DNA of 64,000 nucleotides from Alkalibacillus salilacus (GTDB taxonomy: Bacteria > Bacillota > Bacilli > Bacillales > Alkalibacillaceae), in NCBI RefSeq assembly GCF_030812915.1, contig NZ_JAUSTQ010000001.1, forward strand, positions 347,640-411,639, written 5' to 3'. A program made the translations under genes and the position numbers. Shown in pieces: positions 49,643 through 61,125 of this stretch. The notes beneath the pieces are model-generated. The model was not told the origin of the DNA and searched no databases. It saw nothing but the letters and a program-made list of their open reading frames with translations. The first letter of the stretch is position 1. Every line of letters starts with the position of its first letter.

Positions 49643-52090
49643 GTGAGTTCTCTATCAAAACGATCTATATTCGCCAGTAATCGTCGCCTAAACGAAACGA
49701 TGCCAGTACTTAATAGAATGGCAAAGTTTTTCTATCAATTGATGATTACGTACGGACTATTATGGTACTTATTAGGGTTATTATTAGGACGAGCCATTAT
49801 ATTATCGGAAATTTCACCGTTTGCGATTGCTTTTTTGGCTGTTACAGCAGTTACAAAACGGTCGTTTGCTCCGTTGACGATGTTGTGTATGATACTAGGG
49901 GCTTTGACTGTTAGTATCCCACACGCAGTTTTTATCAGCTTGAGTAGTTTGTTGATGCTGATGATTGACCATCATTGGGGACAAACACGTTCAAAACGTC
50001 TAAAGTGGCTGGCATTGACGAGTGGTGCGAGCGTTATATTGGCAAGGCTAATGATCATCGCTTTTCAAGGTGTTTTTACGGTTTATGATATGACGATGTT
50101 TGTGATTGAAGGTACGCTTGCTGGATTTCTAGTGATGGTATTTTTGCAAGCGTATCCATTTAATTCTCTAAAACCACCGCGCGCGAAGTTCAAAGTAGAA
50201 GAAATGATCTGTGCCATGATATTAGCGACGGCTGTGTTAACGGGTATGGTTGGATTAACCATCAATGGTATTGCGATTGATCAGATCATGGCGATTTATG
50301 TTGTGTTATTTGCTGCTTTAGTAGCAGGTACGACTGCGGGTTCGGCTGTCGGTGTAATGGTTGGTTTGATGTTGAGTTTGACAAGTGCTATTGAACTTTA
50401 TCAGATTAGTTTATTAGCACTCATCGGTTTATTAGCTGGCTTATTAAAAAATGTTAACAGAACTGTGATGACGTTCGGTGCACTTATTGCTGCATTATTA
50501 ATTGGTATTTATAACATTGAAATGATGTCGCTACACAATCTGTTATGGCAAACTGTCATAGCAGCAGGTTTATTTTTGCTGACACCATCTATGCTCGGTA
50601 AGAAAGTGGCTAAGTATGTTCCAGGAACGGAAGAAGCACAAGCTGAAAACGAGCATTATTTACAAAAAGTTCGTGATGCAACAGCGAACCGGGTAGAACG
50701 ATTCTCTGAAATGTTTGAAGCTCTATCGGATAGTTTTGCTTCGATTGAAACGGATACAACAAAGTTTGATGACATGCATGACGTGGATGAGTATTTGAGT
50801 CGGGTGACGGAGAAGACGTGTCAAACTTGTCTTAAGAAACAAAATTGTTGGGTGAATCAATTTGATCGTACTTATCCTGTATTAAAGCAAATGATGATGG
50901 CGATTGAAGAACGAGATTCATCACAACTTAATTTTCAAATGGGGAAATTGCGGAATTTCTGCGTGAAAAGTGATCAAGTCGTGGATCAAATGCGTTATGA
51001 ATTTTCATTTTATAAAGCGAATAAGCGTTTAAAACAACAAGTAAGAGAAAGTCGCCAGTTTGTATCGGAACAACTTAATGGTGTATCAGAAGTGATGAAC
51101 AATTTCGCGACAGAAATGGTTAAGGAACGAGAAGATTATGTTTGGCATGAACAAATGATTCGCCGCATGCTGTATGAGAATCGTTATTCATTGGAGCATT
51201 TGGAATTATTTTCGATTGATAAGGGTAATATTGATTTAGAAATGACAATTTATTTTAACGATTATCACGGAGAAGCGGAAAAAGTAATTGCCCCGCTTTT
51301 ATCGGATTTATTAAATGAAACAGTTGTGGTAGATGAAGAGACGGCTTCTTCAGAACGGCATGGTGACAGGACGTTTGTCTTTAGTTCGGTGAAAAATTAT
51401 CAGTTGGCTTCAGGAGTAGCTCATGCGGCGAAACAAGGCAATCTATTATCTGGAGACACGTATATGACGTTGCCTTTAGGTAAGAGTCGTTTTGTGTTAG
51501 CGATTAGTGATGGTATGGGGAATGGCGAACGGGCTTATTTAGAAAGCTCGGAAACATTGAAGCTACTTAAACAAATTTTACAATCGGGTATTAATGAACA
51601 AGTCGCTTTACAGTCGATTAATTCGATTCTATCGTTGCGAACATCTGATGAGATCTATGCGACGCTTGATTTGGCCGTGATTGATTTACAAGAACCACAT
51701 GTGAACTTTTTGAAGATTGGTGCCATGATGAGTTTCATTAAAAGAGGCGATGCTGTCTACCCTATTGAATCGGGTAACTTACCAATTGGTATTTTAGAAG
51801 AATTCGATGTGGAACCTGTTTATGAATCGCTTAAAGATGGCGACTTACTCGTTATGGTGAGTGATGGCATTTTAGAGTCTGCGGCAACTGAAGATAACCG
51901 GGAAATGTGGTTAAAACGGAAAATTCGTGAGCTCGAAACAGATGATCCTCAAGATGTGGCAGATTTAATATTAGAAGAAACGATTCGTAGTCATCATGGA
52001 GCTATAGTCGATGATATGACCGTGTTAGTGACAAAAATCGAAAAAAGTCGTCCGAAATGGGCTTCATTCTCTTCAGTAGCTACGGTTTAA
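49643..52090 (+). CDS. spoIIE: Stage II sporulation protein E, PP2C phosphatase
   Basis: An 815-residue protein with a polytopic membrane domain of about ten helices (residues 30-330), a central oligomerisation region interacting with FtsZ, and a C-terminal PP2C-type phosphatase. DGMGNGERA is at about residue 623 and SDGILE near 735. It dephosphorylates SpoIIAA to activate sigma-F in the forespore. Start GTG 49643 follows AAGGGGTGG; the frame also opens at GTG 49619 without a ribosome site. Slightly shorter than the B. subtilis protein (827). Confidence 0.95.
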   Translation: MSSLSKRSIFASNRRLNETMPVLNRMAKFFYQLMITYGLLWYLLGLLLGRAIILSEISPFAIAFLAVTAVTKRSFAPLTMLCMILGALTVSIPHAVFISLSSLLMLMIDHHWGQTRSKRLKWLALTSGASVILARLMIIAFQGVFTVYDMTMFVIEGTLAGFLVMVFLQAYPFNSLKPPRAKFKVEEMICAMILATAVLTGMVGLTINGIAIDQIMAIYVVLFAALVAGTTAGSAVGVMVGLMLSLTSAIELYQISLLALIGLLAGLLKNVNRTVMTFGALIAALLIGIYNIEMMSLHNLLWQTVIAAGLFLLTPSMLGKKVAKYVPGTEEAQAENEHYLQKVRDATANRVERFSEMFEALSDSFASIETDTTKFDDMHDVDEYLSRVTEKTCQTCLKKQNCWVNQFDRTYPVLKQMMMAIEERDSSQLNFQMGKLRNFCVKSDQVVDQMRYEFSFYKANKRLKQQVRESRQFVSEQLNGVSEVMNNFATEMVKEREDYVWHEQMIRRMLYENRYSLEHLELFSIDKGNIDLEMTIYFNDYHGEAEKVIAPLLSDLLNETVVVDEETASSERHGDRTFVFSSVKNYQLASGVAHAAKQGNLLSGDTYMTLPLGKSRFVLAISDGMGNGERAYLESSETLKLLKQILQSGINEQVALQSINSILSLRTSDEIYATLDLAVIDLQEPHVNFLKIGAMMSFIKRGDAVYPIESGNLPIGILEEFDVEPVYESLKDGDLLVMVSDGILESAATEDNREMWLKRKIRELETDDPQDVADLILEETIRSHHGAIVDDMTVLVTKIEKSRPKWASFSSVATV

Positions 52091-52153
52091 TGACGTATAT
52101 TTCTATTTTTGGCTGTCAACAATGATTGTAAATGTTGAAGGAGGCGTTGGCAG

Positions 52154-52903
52154 TTGAATAAAGGTAGTGTTAGTCAAATTCTATTAATCACAGATGGTTG
52201 TTCAAACCAAGGTGAAGATCCAGTGGCTGTTAGTCGTCACATTGTATCAACAGGGGTATCTGTTAATGTGATTGGTGTATTAGATGATGATCAAACAGAA
52301 GAACCGATTGGTTTGCGTGAAGTCAATGAAATAGCTGAAGCAGGTAAAGGGGTTAGCCGGATTGTATATGCGGATGATTTATCAGAAACAATGCAAATGG
52401 TCACTCAGCAAGCTATGACGCAAACGATTCAAGGCTATGTGAATCAAGAGCTAAAAAGTATTTTAGGTGATGAAACAAATGAAGAGGCTTTGCCACCTGA
52501 GACAAGGGGTGAAGTACAAGAGGTTATGGAAGATTTAAGTGAAACAGTTGATTTAAATATGGTGATTCTAGTGGATACGAGTGCTAGTATGCAAACGAAA
52601 ATGTCTGCTGTGAAAGAGGCCCTAGATGATTTAATGATTAGTTTAGATGCAAGACAAGGTCAATTTATGTATACAGTTTATCAATTCCCAACTCGTAAGC
52701 AAGTCGTCAAATTGCTGCTTGATTGGACGGATGATGGTAAACGAATTGCCAAGGTATTTCCGAAGTTTGCTGTGGGAGGGATTACCCCTACTGGTGCAGC
52801 ATTGCGTGAAGCGGCAAAGGCCTTCCATATTAGTGAGCAAGATGATGTGATGAGAGGGGCAGCATATGATGTCATCGATCCATCCTACCGTTCGTCTAGC
52901 TAA
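52154..52903 (+). CDS. yabS: von Willebrand factor A domain protein YabS
   Basis: A 249-residue protein with a vWA-like fold. The MIDAS motif ILVDTSASMQT (DxSxS) is at about residue 137, with a degenerate vWA-like half before it (LLITDGCSNQGED). It is associated with the kinase YabT in sporulating Bacillus; function unknown. Start TTG 52154 follows GAAGGAGG. Its end overlaps yabT by 38 bases. Confidence 0.88.
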   Translation: MNKGSVSQILLITDGCSNQGEDPVAVSRHIVSTGVSVNVIGVLDDDQTEEPIGLREVNEIAEAGKGVSRIVYADDLSETMQMVTQQAMTQTIQGYVNQELKSILGDETNEEALPPETRGEVQEVMEDLSETVDLNMVILVDTSASMQTKMSAVKEALDDLMISLDARQGQFMYTVYQFPTRKQVVKLLLDWTDDGKRIAKVFPKFAVGGITPTGAALREAAKAFHISEQDDVMRGAAYDVIDPSYRSSS

Positions 52904-53792
52904 TGGGACGAGGATTAATGGTCTGTGGCATAATCGACAGTATCATATTAAACAGCTATTAGGTGAAGGTGCGCGAGGGTCTACTTATCTTGTTGAAGCA
53001 TCGGGTAAGAAAATGGCCTTAAAAATTAGTCGCGATCCATCCGTTGTCACGGCTGAAGCTAATATTCTAAAGAAATTACAGCGGGCCCAAAGTGTTTCAC
53101 TTGGGCCTTCTTTAATCGATGTAGATGATGGTTATCTTCCTAATCGAATGAAGCAAAGCTTTTATGTGATGGAATATGTGCAAGGTAAACCTATGACGTC
53201 ACTAGTGGGGAAGTTATCATTAGTTGATCTTGGCCGATTAATGTCACGTCTTTTATCTGAACTTCATCAGCTCCATAGTATGGGTTATATTTTCGGTGAT
53301 TTAAAGTTAGATAATATGATATTTGACGATGGCCTTAAAAGAATTCGGTTAGTGGATGTTGGAGGGGTTACTCAAGTAGGACGTGGTATTCGTGAATATA
53401 CGTCCATCTATGACCGAGGGTTTTGGCGGCTAGGCGGACGAAAAGCGGATCCAACTTACGACTTATTTGCATTGGCGATTTGTTTGATGCACGCAGAACG
53501 CCCGTTGAAATTTGATTCAAACGGTCAGCAACAAATGCTTTGGCGTTTCTTATCTAGTAGCAGGCGGATCACGCCCTTTCAACAAGTCATTAAACAGGCT
53601 TTGTTAGGGAAATACCGTGATGCTTTGCATATGAAACGCGATCTTGATCTAGCTTTGCAACAATTAAGCCTTTCTCGCCCAGTCCAAGGTCGTACCACTA
53701 AAACAAATACCCAACGCATCAGTGAACGTGACTTAATTACATTGAGTGGGATGGTGGCGTTTAATGGGTTAATGATCTATATATTATTATAG
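52866..53792 (+). CDS. yabT: Serine/threonine protein kinase YabT
   Basis: A 308-residue Hanks-type kinase with a C-terminal membrane anchor (last 20 residues). It has a glycine loop GEGARGSTYLV, Lys in MALKIS, a GDLKLDN catalytic loop (Gly in place of the usual His-Arg) and DVGG for DFG. In B. subtilis YabT lacks an extracellular sensor, binds DNA and phosphorylates RecA in sporulation. ATG 52866 and 52869 are both possible behind GAGAGGGG. Confidence 0.88.
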   Translation: MMSSIHPTVRLANGTRINGLWHNRQYHIKQLLGEGARGSTYLVEASGKKMALKISRDPSVVTAEANILKKLQRAQSVSLGPSLIDVDDGYLPNRMKQSFYVMEYVQGKPMTSLVGKLSLVDLGRLMSRLLSELHQLHSMGYIFGDLKLDNMIFDDGLKRIRLVDVGGVTQVGRGIREYTSIYDRGFWRLGGRKADPTYDLFALAICLMHAERPLKFDSNGQQQMLWRFLSSSRRITPFQQVIKQALLGKYRDALHMKRDLDLALQQLSLSRPVQGRTTKTNTQRISERDLITLSGMVAFNGLMIYILL

Positions 53793-53876
53793 TCGATCCC
53801 GCTGTTAATTGAATGAGGATTTGGTATAATGGTACGATAAAGTGGTGATGAATGATCAAAAAGGGCGGCTTGTCTT

Positions 53877-55247
53877 ATGGAAGAACAAGTAAAACAATTT
53901 ATCCAGGAGCAGGGGTTGATTCATAAGGGAGATGAACTTTATGTAGCTGTATCAGGTGGCGTTGATTCGATGGCATTACTCCATTTATTGTACAGCATGC
54001 AATCAGAATGGAATTTATCCCTGACAGTCTTAACGGTGGATCACCAGCTACGCGGCGAAGAATCTGCCGCGGACAGTTTATTTGTGGCTAATCAGGCTGC
54101 CGACTTATCCATTCCTTGTCGTGTACTTAAAGTTGATACTAAGGCTTATCAACAAAAGAACCAAACAGGTGTGCAAGAAGCGGCGCGAATTTTACGCTAC
54201 GACGCTTTCGCGAAAGAAGTGAGTGAATCCGGAAAACTCGTTTTAGCCCATCATGGTGATGACCAAGTTGAAACGATGTTCATGCGTCTAAGCAAAGGTG
54301 TCCTCCCAAGAGGCATGGACGCTAGTAAGCAATTAGATGCGCTTCACGTCATACGCCCTTTGTTAACAGTGAGTAAAGAACAGATTAAGGATTATGTGAA
54401 TCAACATTCGATCTCTTTCCGTGAAGACCCAAGCAATGCTTCGGATCATTATACGCGCAATCGTTTCCGTCATCAGTTATTACCATTTGTTCAATCAGAA
54501 AATCCTAATATACATAATAGTGCTATGGATCTTCATCATGAATTATCCGAAGATCATCAGATGTTAAATGAATGGGCTGAGGAACGTATGGGGTTGATCA
54601 GCCAATTTTGTGAACAAAAGGTGACCTTTTCAATTAATTCTTTTAAGGCATTGCCATTACCTTTACAAAGGCGAGGCTTTCATCTAATATTAAACTATCT
54701 TAGTGTAAGTAATCAGTCTTATCGCCATGATTTTCAGTCATTTAAAATGTGGCTAGAATCGGAAGCTCCTAATAGTGAGTGGACATTGCGACAAGGTTTG
54801 AAAGCCATTAAATCTTACGATACGTGTACTGTAACAACCCAGACGTTCGAGCCGAATAGTTACGCGATTCCATTAAATGTTGGTGATATGCATCGGCTAC
54901 CAAATGGTTGGACCATACAAGTTCAAGAGTTGAGCTCTGAGAACAGTAAAACAATCGATTTAAACCCTCACATTGTCGTTGGATCAAAATCGGATGTGAC
55001 ATGGCCGCTAACCGTTCGGACAAGACGTCCAGGTGATCGAATACGTCCTAAAGGATTAAATGGTCATAAAAAAGTAAAGGATATCTTCATTGATGAAAAA
55101 GTTCCTTTACATGAGCGTGATACATGGCCGGTGGTAACAGATGCAGATGGTCGTGTATTGTGGATTCCATTATTAAAACAGAGCGATTGGGCTGATTTAT
55201 CGGATACACATCATATCATACTTTCAATTGATGAAAGTGAATCATAG
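53877..55247 (+). CDS. tilS: tRNA(Ile)-lysidine synthase
   Basis: A 456-residue PP-loop ATPase with [13 protein letters not shown] near residue 25, that changes C34 to lysidine in tRNA-Ile2 (CAT). The C-terminal substrate-binding domains include [20 protein letters not shown] near 382. The ribosome site is poor (GGGCGGC). hprT follows 11 bases after. Confidence 0.94.
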   Translation: MEEQVKQFIQEQGLIHKGDELYVAVSGGVDSMALLHLLYSMQSEWNLSLTVLTVDHQLRGEESAADSLFVANQAADLSIPCRVLKVDTKAYQQKNQTGVQEAARILRYDAFAKEVSESGKLVLAHHGDDQVETMFMRLSKGVLPRGMDASKQLDALHVIRPLLTVSKEQIKDYVNQHSISFREDPSNASDHYTRNRFRHQLLPFVQSENPNIHNSAMDLHHELSEDHQMLNEWAEERMGLISQFCEQKVTFSINSFKALPLPLQRRGFHLILNYLSVSNQSYRHDFQSFKMWLESEAPNSEWTLRQGLKAIKSYDTCTVTTQTFEPNSYAIPLNVGDMHRLPNGWTIQVQELSSENSKTIDLNPHIVVGSKSDVTWPLTVRTRRPGDRIRPKGLNGHKKVKDIFIDEKVPLHERDTWPVVTDADGRVLWIPLLKQSDWADLSDTHHIILSIDESES

Positions 55248-55258
55248 GGGGATTTGTT

Positions 55259-55795
55259 TTGCATAATGAAATTAAAGAAGTGTTGATTTCTGAAGAGGAA
55301 ATTCAAGCTAAAGCAGAAGAATTAGGAGCGCAAATCACACGTGACTTTGATGGGAAGTTCCCTCTGGCAATTGGTGTTTTAAAAGGTGCCATGCCGTTTA
55401 TGAATGATTTATTAAAGCGTGTTGAAACGCATGTTGAAATCGACTTTATGGATGTCTCAAGCTATGGCGGCGGAATGGAATCATCTGGGGAAGTTCGTAT
55501 CGTGAAAGACTTGGATACGCAAGTTAATGGTCGTGATTTATTGATCATCGAAGATATTATTGATAGTGGCTTAACGTTAAGTTATTTAGTTGATTTATTT
55601 AAATATCGTCAAGCGAATTCCATTACGATTGTGACATTGTTAGACAAGCCATCTGGACGTAAAGCTAATGTGTTTGCAGATATTGTTGGTTTTGAAGTAC
55701 CAGACGCCTTTGTTGTCGGCTATGGACTTGACTTTCAAGAGCGTTATCGAAACCTTCCATATATCGGGGTTTTAAAAGAAGAGATTTATTCGTAG
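55259..55795 (+). CDS. hprT: Hypoxanthine phosphoribosyltransferase
   Basis: A 178-residue purine salvage enzyme with the PRPP motif [14 protein letters not shown] near residue 95 and [11 protein letters not shown] near 60. Start TTG 55259 follows AGGGGGAT. tilS-hprT-ftsH order is conserved across Firmicutes. Confidence 0.95.
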   Translation: MHNEIKEVLISEEEIQAKAEELGAQITRDFDGKFPLAIGVLKGAMPFMNDLLKRVETHVEIDFMDVSSYGGGMESSGEVRIVKDLDTQVNGRDLLIIEDIIDSGLTLSYLVDLFKYRQANSITIVTLLDKPSGRKANVFADIVGFEVPDAFVVGYGLDFQERYRNLPYIGVLKEEIYS

Positions 55796-55927
55796 TTATT
55801 GTTTGAGGTAGGTAAAATAATTATGATAACATAAGTTTAGTTTTGCACTTAAATAATGAAACAAGCAATGAACTATAGATGATGGGTAGACAGCTTAGTT
55901 TGCACATAGCTTAGGAGGAGGTTAGTG

Positions 55928-57976
55928 ATGAATCGGGTGTTCCGAAATACCATATTTTACTTAATAATCTTTTTAGTTGTCATCGGAATTATCGGAATGT
56001 TGAACAATCCGAGTCCGGAAACGGAACAACTCACTTATGATGAATTTCAAGAGGTCTTAGAAAATGGCCAAATTGAAGAATTAAACTTACAATATACGAA
56101 CTTTGCGTATGATGTAACAGGTGAATATCAGCCTGGTGATACGGGAGAAGCTGAATCATTCCGTGCTGAAATTCCAGCGACTGAAGAAATCGTTAATAAT
56201 GTTGTGGATACAGCTCGAGATCAAGGGTTAGTCGATGTTCAGGCAGCTGAAGAACCAAGCGCTTGGGCGCGATTTTTTACAACGCTTATTCCATTTTTAA
56301 TTATCTTTATCCTGTTCTTCTTCTTACTTAGCCAAATGCAAGGCGGCGGCGGCCGTATGATGAACTTCGGTAAGAGTAAGGCGAAGATGTATACCGAAGA
56401 TAAGAAGCAGACCAAATTTAATGAAGTAGCAGGTGCTGATGAAGAGAAACAAGAGCTTGTAGAAGTTGTTGAGTTCTTGAAGGATCCGCGTAAATTCTCT
56501 GAATTGGGCGCACGTATTCCAAAAGGGGTCTTACTCGTTGGCCCTCCAGGTACTGGTAAGACATTACTTGCGAAGGCAGTAGCTGGTGAAGCGGGCGTAC
56601 CGTTCTTCTCAATCAGTGGTTCTGACTTCGTTGAAATGTTTGTTGGTGTTGGTGCGTCACGTGTTCGTGACTTATTCGAAAATGCGAAGAAAAACGCACC
56701 TTGTATTATTTTCATTGATGAAATTGATGCAGTTGGACGTCAGCGTGGCGCTGGTGTCGGCGGTGGCCACGACGAACGTGAACAGACATTAAACCAATTA
56801 CTTGTTGAAATGGACGGTTTTGGTGTCAATGAAGGTATTATAATGATGGCAGCAACAAACCGCCCAGACATTCTTGACCCAGCGTTATTACGTCCTGGTC
56901 GTTTTGACCGTCAAATCCCTGTTCAGAACCCAGACGTTAAAGGACGTCAAGAAGTCTTACAAGTCCACGCTCGTAATAAACCGTTAAGTGAATCAGTGGA
57001 CGTTAAGGCGATTGCGTTAAGAACACCTGGGTTCACAGGTGCAGACCTAGAAAACTTATTAAACGAGGCAGCTTTAGTTGCTGCACGCGCTGACTCGAAG
57101 AAGATTGAAATGGAACACGTTGACGAGGCGATTGACCGTGTGATTGCAGGTCCTGCTAAGAAGAGCCGTGTCATTTCTGATAAAGAGAAAAACATTGTTG
57201 CATACCACGAAAGTGGACACACGGTTATTGGTATGGTCCTTGATGAAGCTGATATGGTTCATAAGGTTACAATCGTGCCACGTGGCCAAGCTGGTGGTTA
57301 TGCGGTTATGCTTCCTAAAGAAGACCGTTACTTCCAAACGAAACCAGAGTTGCTTGATAAGATTACAGGCTTATTAGGTGGTCGTGTTGCTGAAGAATTA
57401 ATCTTCGGTGAAGCAAGTACTGGCGCTCATAATGACTTCCAACGCTCAACTAATATTGCCCGTAAGATGGTAACTGAATTCGGTATGAGTGAGAAGTTAG
57501 GTCCATTACAATTTGGTAGTTCTGGAGGCCAAGTCTTCTTAGGTAAGGACATTCAGAACGAACCGAATTATAGTGATCAAATCGCTTATGTGATCGACCA
57601 AGAAGTTCAAGCAATTATTAATGATTGTTATGAACGTGCTCACAGTATCTTGTCAGAGCATAAAGAACAATTAGAAATCATTGCGAAAACATTACTTGAA
57701 GTTGAAACACTTGATGCTCGTCAGATTAAAGGTCTTTTCGAAGATGGCGTATTACCAGAGCCACTCGAAGAAGATGTGGTTGATGAGACTTCATCTGATC
57801 AAAAATCTGAAACGACTGAAACAAATGGTCAAGATGATTCAGATGACAATCAAGATGTTCAAGTTAATATTCAATCAAAAGATGAATCGTCAGATGAGAA
57901 TGTTTCAAATGAAACACCTAATGATGATACTGCTTCAGATAATGAAACATCAGATGACGATCGTCGTAAAGAATAA
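55928..57976 (+). CDS. ftsH: ATP-dependent zinc metalloprotease FtsH
   Basis: A 682-residue membrane AAA+ protease. Two membrane helices (about 7-25 and 115-135) flank an extracytoplasmic domain. Walker A GPPGTGKT is at about 205-212, the SRH region near 315, and the zinc site HESGH at about 427-431. The last about 75 residues are an acidic Asp/Glu/Ser-rich tail, so it is longer than B. subtilis FtsH (637). ATG 55928 follows TAGGAGGAG. Confidence 0.96.
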   Translation: MNRVFRNTIFYLIIFLVVIGIIGMLNNPSPETEQLTYDEFQEVLENGQIEELNLQYTNFAYDVTGEYQPGDTGEAESFRAEIPATEEIVNNVVDTARDQGLVDVQAAEEPSAWARFFTTLIPFLIIFILFFFLLSQMQGGGGRMMNFGKSKAKMYTEDKKQTKFNEVAGADEEKQELVEVVEFLKDPRKFSELGARIPKGVLLVGPPGTGKTLLAKAVAGEAGVPFFSISGSDFVEMFVGVGASRVRDLFENAKKNAPCIIFIDEIDAVGRQRGAGVGGGHDEREQTLNQLLVEMDGFGVNEGIIMMAATNRPDILDPALLRPGRFDRQIPVQNPDVKGRQEVLQVHARNKPLSESVDVKAIALRTPGFTGADLENLLNEAALVAARADSKKIEMEHVDEAIDRVIAGPAKKSRVISDKEKNIVAYHESGHTVIGMVLDEADMVHKVTIVPRGQAGGYAVMLPKEDRYFQTKPELLDKITGLLGGRVAEELIFGEASTGAHNDFQRSTNIARKMVTEFGMSEKLGPLQFGSSGGQVFLGKDIQNEPNYSDQIAYVIDQEVQAIINDCYERAHSILSEHKEQLEIIAKTLLEVETLDARQIKGLFEDGVLPEPLEEDVVDETSSDQKSETTETNGQDDSDDNQDVQVNIQSKDESSDENVSNETPNDDTASDNETSDDDRRKE

Positions 57977-57987
57977 TCAAATGATCC

Positions 57988-58021
57988 CAACCTACCCTAA
58001 TAAAGTTAGGGTAGGTTTTTT
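57988..58021 (+). terminator. Terminator of ftsH
   Basis: AACCTACCCTAA pairs with TTAGGGTAGGTT, then T run. Confidence 0.92.
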
Positions 58022-58073
58022 GTTGTTGGTTTAGTGAAAGTTATTGTTGTTTGGAATGTATTATGAGCTCATA

Positions 58074-58460
58074 GTTGTTGAATTGTGAGGAGCGAAGGTG
58101 GCGACTCCAGGTCGACTAAGTTCGGTCACGTCCTGCGCCTGCGAGTACTCGGCGCAGAATTAGGCAAAGAAGCTTATGAAATCAGCTTTTGTGACCAACG
58201 TCGACATTAGCCCGTCCGGGGCGTCACGGGAAAAGCACGTGTCTCGAGACCCCCAGAGGGCCGCAGGATGTGGGTCACTTCGGCGTTTGTGATTGACGTC
58301 CGGCATTTAGCCGAAGTTCCTTTAATTGCCGAGGAGGCTCGAGCCGTGCCCCTGCATAGAAAACACTGTGAAAAACGAACGTAGTGAGATTGAGCAGATG
58401 TTGCACTTGTGCCCTATGGGTAAAAGCGTCCACCGAAAGCGGATCACAATTCAACAACGG
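58074..58460 (+). repeat. Dispersed hairpin repeat, copy E (expanded with three modules)
   Basis: A 387-bp copy with the same arms (GTTGTTGAATTGTGA ... TCACAATTCAACAAC). Module 1, left arm: GTCGAC 58111-58116 with 58200-58205, GGTCAC 58124-58129 with GTGACC 58191-58196, and hairpins GCGCC/GGCGC, AAGC/GCTT and GCCC 58210-58213/GGGC 58219-58222. Module 2, apex: AGGA and ACTTCGGC with GCCGAAGT and TCCT (58265-58320). Module 3, right arm: CATAG/CTATG enclosing CACT/AGTG and GCAC/GTGC (58354-58418). It sits between ftsH and coaX. Confidence 0.92.
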
Positions 58461-58605
58461 ACTATAACAGAGGATACCGCTGATTCATTGAGATTTTGAG
58501 TAGGTTTCACGACAAAAACTGAGTGTTTGTGGTATGATTTACGTTGAATGAAACATCAAGCTAATGACTCGTTATTAAATTGTTATAAAGAAATGGTGTG
58601 ACAGT

Positions 58606-59382
58606 ATGATATTTGTATTAGACGTAGGCAATACCAATACCGTTATGGGTGTGTTTGAACAAGACAAACTAACTTATCAGTGGCGCATTGCAACCGATCG
58701 TCATAAAACGGAAGATGAATACGCGATGCAAGTGAAAGCTTTATTACAACACCACGGTCTATCATTCGATGACTTTGATGGTGTGATTATTTCATCAGTG
58801 GTACCTCCGATTATGTTTTCTTTAGAAAAGATGTGTGAATACTACTTTCACTTGAAGCCATTAGTTGTAGGGAGCCAGCGCGTGGATGCTCATTTGAAAA
58901 TGGCTTACCCGAATCCTCAAGAAATCGGTGCAGACCGTATTGTTAACGCAGTTGGTGCTATTAAAATGTATGGTGCTCCAGCTGTTATTATTGATTTTGG
59001 GACGGCTACGACCTATTGTTATGTCAACGAAAATGAAGAATATGTAGGTGGAGCAATTGCACCTGGAATCAATATTTCAACCGAAGCTTTATATGCTAAA
59101 GCAGCTAAGTTACCACGGATTGAGATTGGACGTCCACATCAAGTTGTCGGACAATCAACGGTAGAAGCGATGCAATCAGGGATCTATTACGGCTACGTCG
59201 GTCAAGTGGATGCTGTTGTGAATCAATTTAAAGCCCAAGCTAATCAAACGCCAACTGTTGTCGCAACAGGTGGTTTGGCTAGATTGATTGGTAAAGGGTC
59301 TGAAACCATTGATTATGTAGATACTGAACTAACATTACATGGTTTATATGAGATATATTGCGCAAACGAGAAAGGAGATTAA
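58606..59382 (+). CDS. coaX: Type III pantothenate kinase
   Basis: A 258-residue ASKHA-fold kinase, first step of CoA synthesis. It has phosphate motif [11 protein letters not shown] at residues 4-14, [12 protein letters not shown] near 105 and [12 protein letters not shown] near 128. It needs a monovalent cation and is not feedback-inhibited by CoA. Start ATG 58606 follows AATGGTGTGA, a weak site. hslO begins two bases after the stop. Confidence 0.95.
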   Translation: MIFVLDVGNTNTVMGVFEQDKLTYQWRIATDRHKTEDEYAMQVKALLQHHGLSFDDFDGVIISSVVPPIMFSLEKMCEYYFHLKPLVVGSQRVDAHLKMAYPNPQEIGADRIVNAVGAIKMYGAPAVIIDFGTATTYCYVNENEEYVGGAIAPGINISTEALYAKAAKLPRIEIGRPHQVVGQSTVEAMQSGIYYGYVGQVDAVVNQFKAQANQTPTVVATGGLARLIGKGSETIDYVDTELTLHGLYEIYCANEKGD

Positions 59383-59384
59383 TC

Positions 59385-60254
59385 ATGAGTGATTATTTAG
59401 TTAAAGCAACTGCATTTGACGGTCAAGTCCGTGCTTATGCGATTGAATCAACACAATTTGTTAATGAAGCGTGCCGCCGCCATGACACATGGCCAACTGC
59501 ATCTGCAGCCCTAGGTCGAACAATGACTATTACGGCCATGATGGGCGCGATGCTTAAAGGTGATGATAAGCTGACAGTTAAAGTTGAAGGCGATGGCCCG
59601 ATCGGTGCGATCGTTGCAGACGGAAACGCCAAAGGTGAAATACGAGGTTACCTCAAAAACCCACATGTCGACTTTGATTCAAATGAATATGGCAAATTAG
59701 ATGTTCGCCGTGCTGTTGGAACAAATGGTACGATTGGTGTCGTGAAAGATATCGGACTTAAAAATAATTTCACAGGACAAGTTCCGATTGTTTCGGGTGA
59801 AATTAGTGAAGACTTCACGTATTACTTTGTTACATCAGAACAAGTGCCATCAGCTGTAGGCGCAGGTGTCTTAGTTGATACAGATTATTCAATCTTGGCT
59901 TCAGGTGGTTTTATTGTTCAAATGATGCCTGGTGCAACTGAGGAGACGATCTCAATCGTTGAAGAACGGATTAATCAAATGACAACTGTTTCAACACAAA
60001 TTCAACAAGGTAAAAAACCAGAAGACATTTTAGAGAGCTTTTTTGAAGGACATGAATGGCATATAGTTGAACAACAGGACGTTGAATTCAGCTGTTCATG
60101 TTCAAAAGAACGTACAGAGAACGCGATTGCTTCACTCGGAAATGAAGAAATTCAGTCGATGATTGAAGAAGATGGTGGAGCAGAGGCAACATGCCACTTC
60201 TGTAATGAAGTCTATCATTTATCAGCAGAAGAATTGAGCGAATTAAAGAGCTAA
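59385..60254 (+). CDS. hslO: Redox-regulated chaperone Hsp33
   Basis: A 289-residue chaperone with an N-terminal substrate domain and a C-terminal zinc redox switch: CSC near residue 235 and CHFC near 268. Oxidation releases zinc and activates binding of unfolding proteins. ATG 59385 follows AAAGGAG. In B. subtilis cysK and the pab genes follow; here folP is directly next. Confidence 0.95.
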   Translation: MSDYLVKATAFDGQVRAYAIESTQFVNEACRRHDTWPTASAALGRTMTITAMMGAMLKGDDKLTVKVEGDGPIGAIVADGNAKGEIRGYLKNPHVDFDSNEYGKLDVRRAVGTNGTIGVVKDIGLKNNFTGQVPIVSGEISEDFTYYFVTSEQVPSAVGAGVLVDTDYSILASGGFIVQMMPGATEETISIVEERINQMTTVSTQIQQGKKPEDILESFFEGHEWHIVEQQDVEFSCSCSKERTENAIASLGNEEIQSMIEEDGGAEATCHFCNEVYHLSAEELSELKS

Positions 60255-60285
60255 TTTTTATGTTAGTGCGGAAAGGGGAATCTTC

Positions 60286-61125
60286 ATGCAAGATACTCAG
60301 CCTATGAATCAGTCACTTCCATTATTCGATCAGACAATGGTTATGGGAATTCTAAATGTAACACCTGATTCATTCTCAGATGGTGGGCAGTTTAATGATC
60401 TAGAACGGGCTGTGGCACAAGCGGAGCAAATGGTAGCGGATGGTGCGACGGTGATTGATGTCGGCGGGGAGTCAACGCGTCCTGGACACACCCCTGTTTC
60501 AGTAGAAGAGGAAATTAACCGAGTGGTTCCAGTGATTCAAGCGTTAACTGAACATTTATCTGTTCCCATTTCAATCGATACGTATAAAGCTAAAACAGCT
60601 GAAGCTGCAGTTCAAGCAGGCGCGACAATCATCAATGACGTATGGGGAGCTAAACATGACCCAGAGATTGGTACTATTGCAAAGAAGTATGGCTGCCCTA
60701 TCATATTAATGCATAATCAAACCGAACCAAATTATGACGATCTAATGGATGACTTAAAAATCTCCTTGAAGGGATCGATTGAAACCGTGAAACAACAAGG
60801 GGTTAAAGACGAACAAATCATTTTAGACCCTGGCGTGGGTTTCGGTAAAACACATCAGCAAAATTTACTCGTTATGAGACGTATGCAAGAATTAAAAACA
60901 TTGGGCTACCCGATTTTACTAGGTACCTCACGTAAATCAGTTGTGGGTAAAACGCTGGATTTAACCGTTGAAGAGCGATTAGAAGGAACGATTGCAACGG
61001 TTTGTCAGGGCGTAAGCCAGGGTGTTGATATTGTACGGGTTCATGATGTAAAGGAAGTCAAACGTGCAGTAGACATGATGGATGCAATGCTTGGTAAAGG
61101 GTGGAATGAACATGGACAAGATTAA
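60286..61125 (+). CDS. folP: Dihydropteroate synthase
   Basis: A 279-residue TIM-barrel enzyme joining pABA to pterin pyrophosphate. The loop 1 motif NVTPDSFSDGG, DVGGESTRPGH, and IILDPGVGFGKT are present. It is the sulfonamide target. It overlaps folB by 14 bases. The pABA genes usually found upstream in B. subtilis are not in this window. Confidence 0.95.
   Translation: MQDTQPMNQSLPLFDQTMVMGILNVTPDSFSDGGQFNDLERAVAQAEQMVADGATVIDVGGESTRPGHTPVSVEEEINRVVPVIQALTEHLSVPISIDTYKAKTAEAAVQAGATIINDVWGAKHDPEIGTIAKKYGCPIILMHNQTEPNYDDLMDDLKISLKGSIETVKQQGVKDEQIILDPGVGFGKTHQQNLLVMRRMQELKTLGYPILLGTSRKSVVGKTLDLTVEERLEGTIATVCQGVSQGVDIVRVHDVKEVKRAVDMMDAMLGKGWNEHGQD

Noticed and set aside
58275..58457. Minus-strand frame in copy E
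   Set aside because: It lies within the expanded repeat; structure, not coding, explains the sequence.
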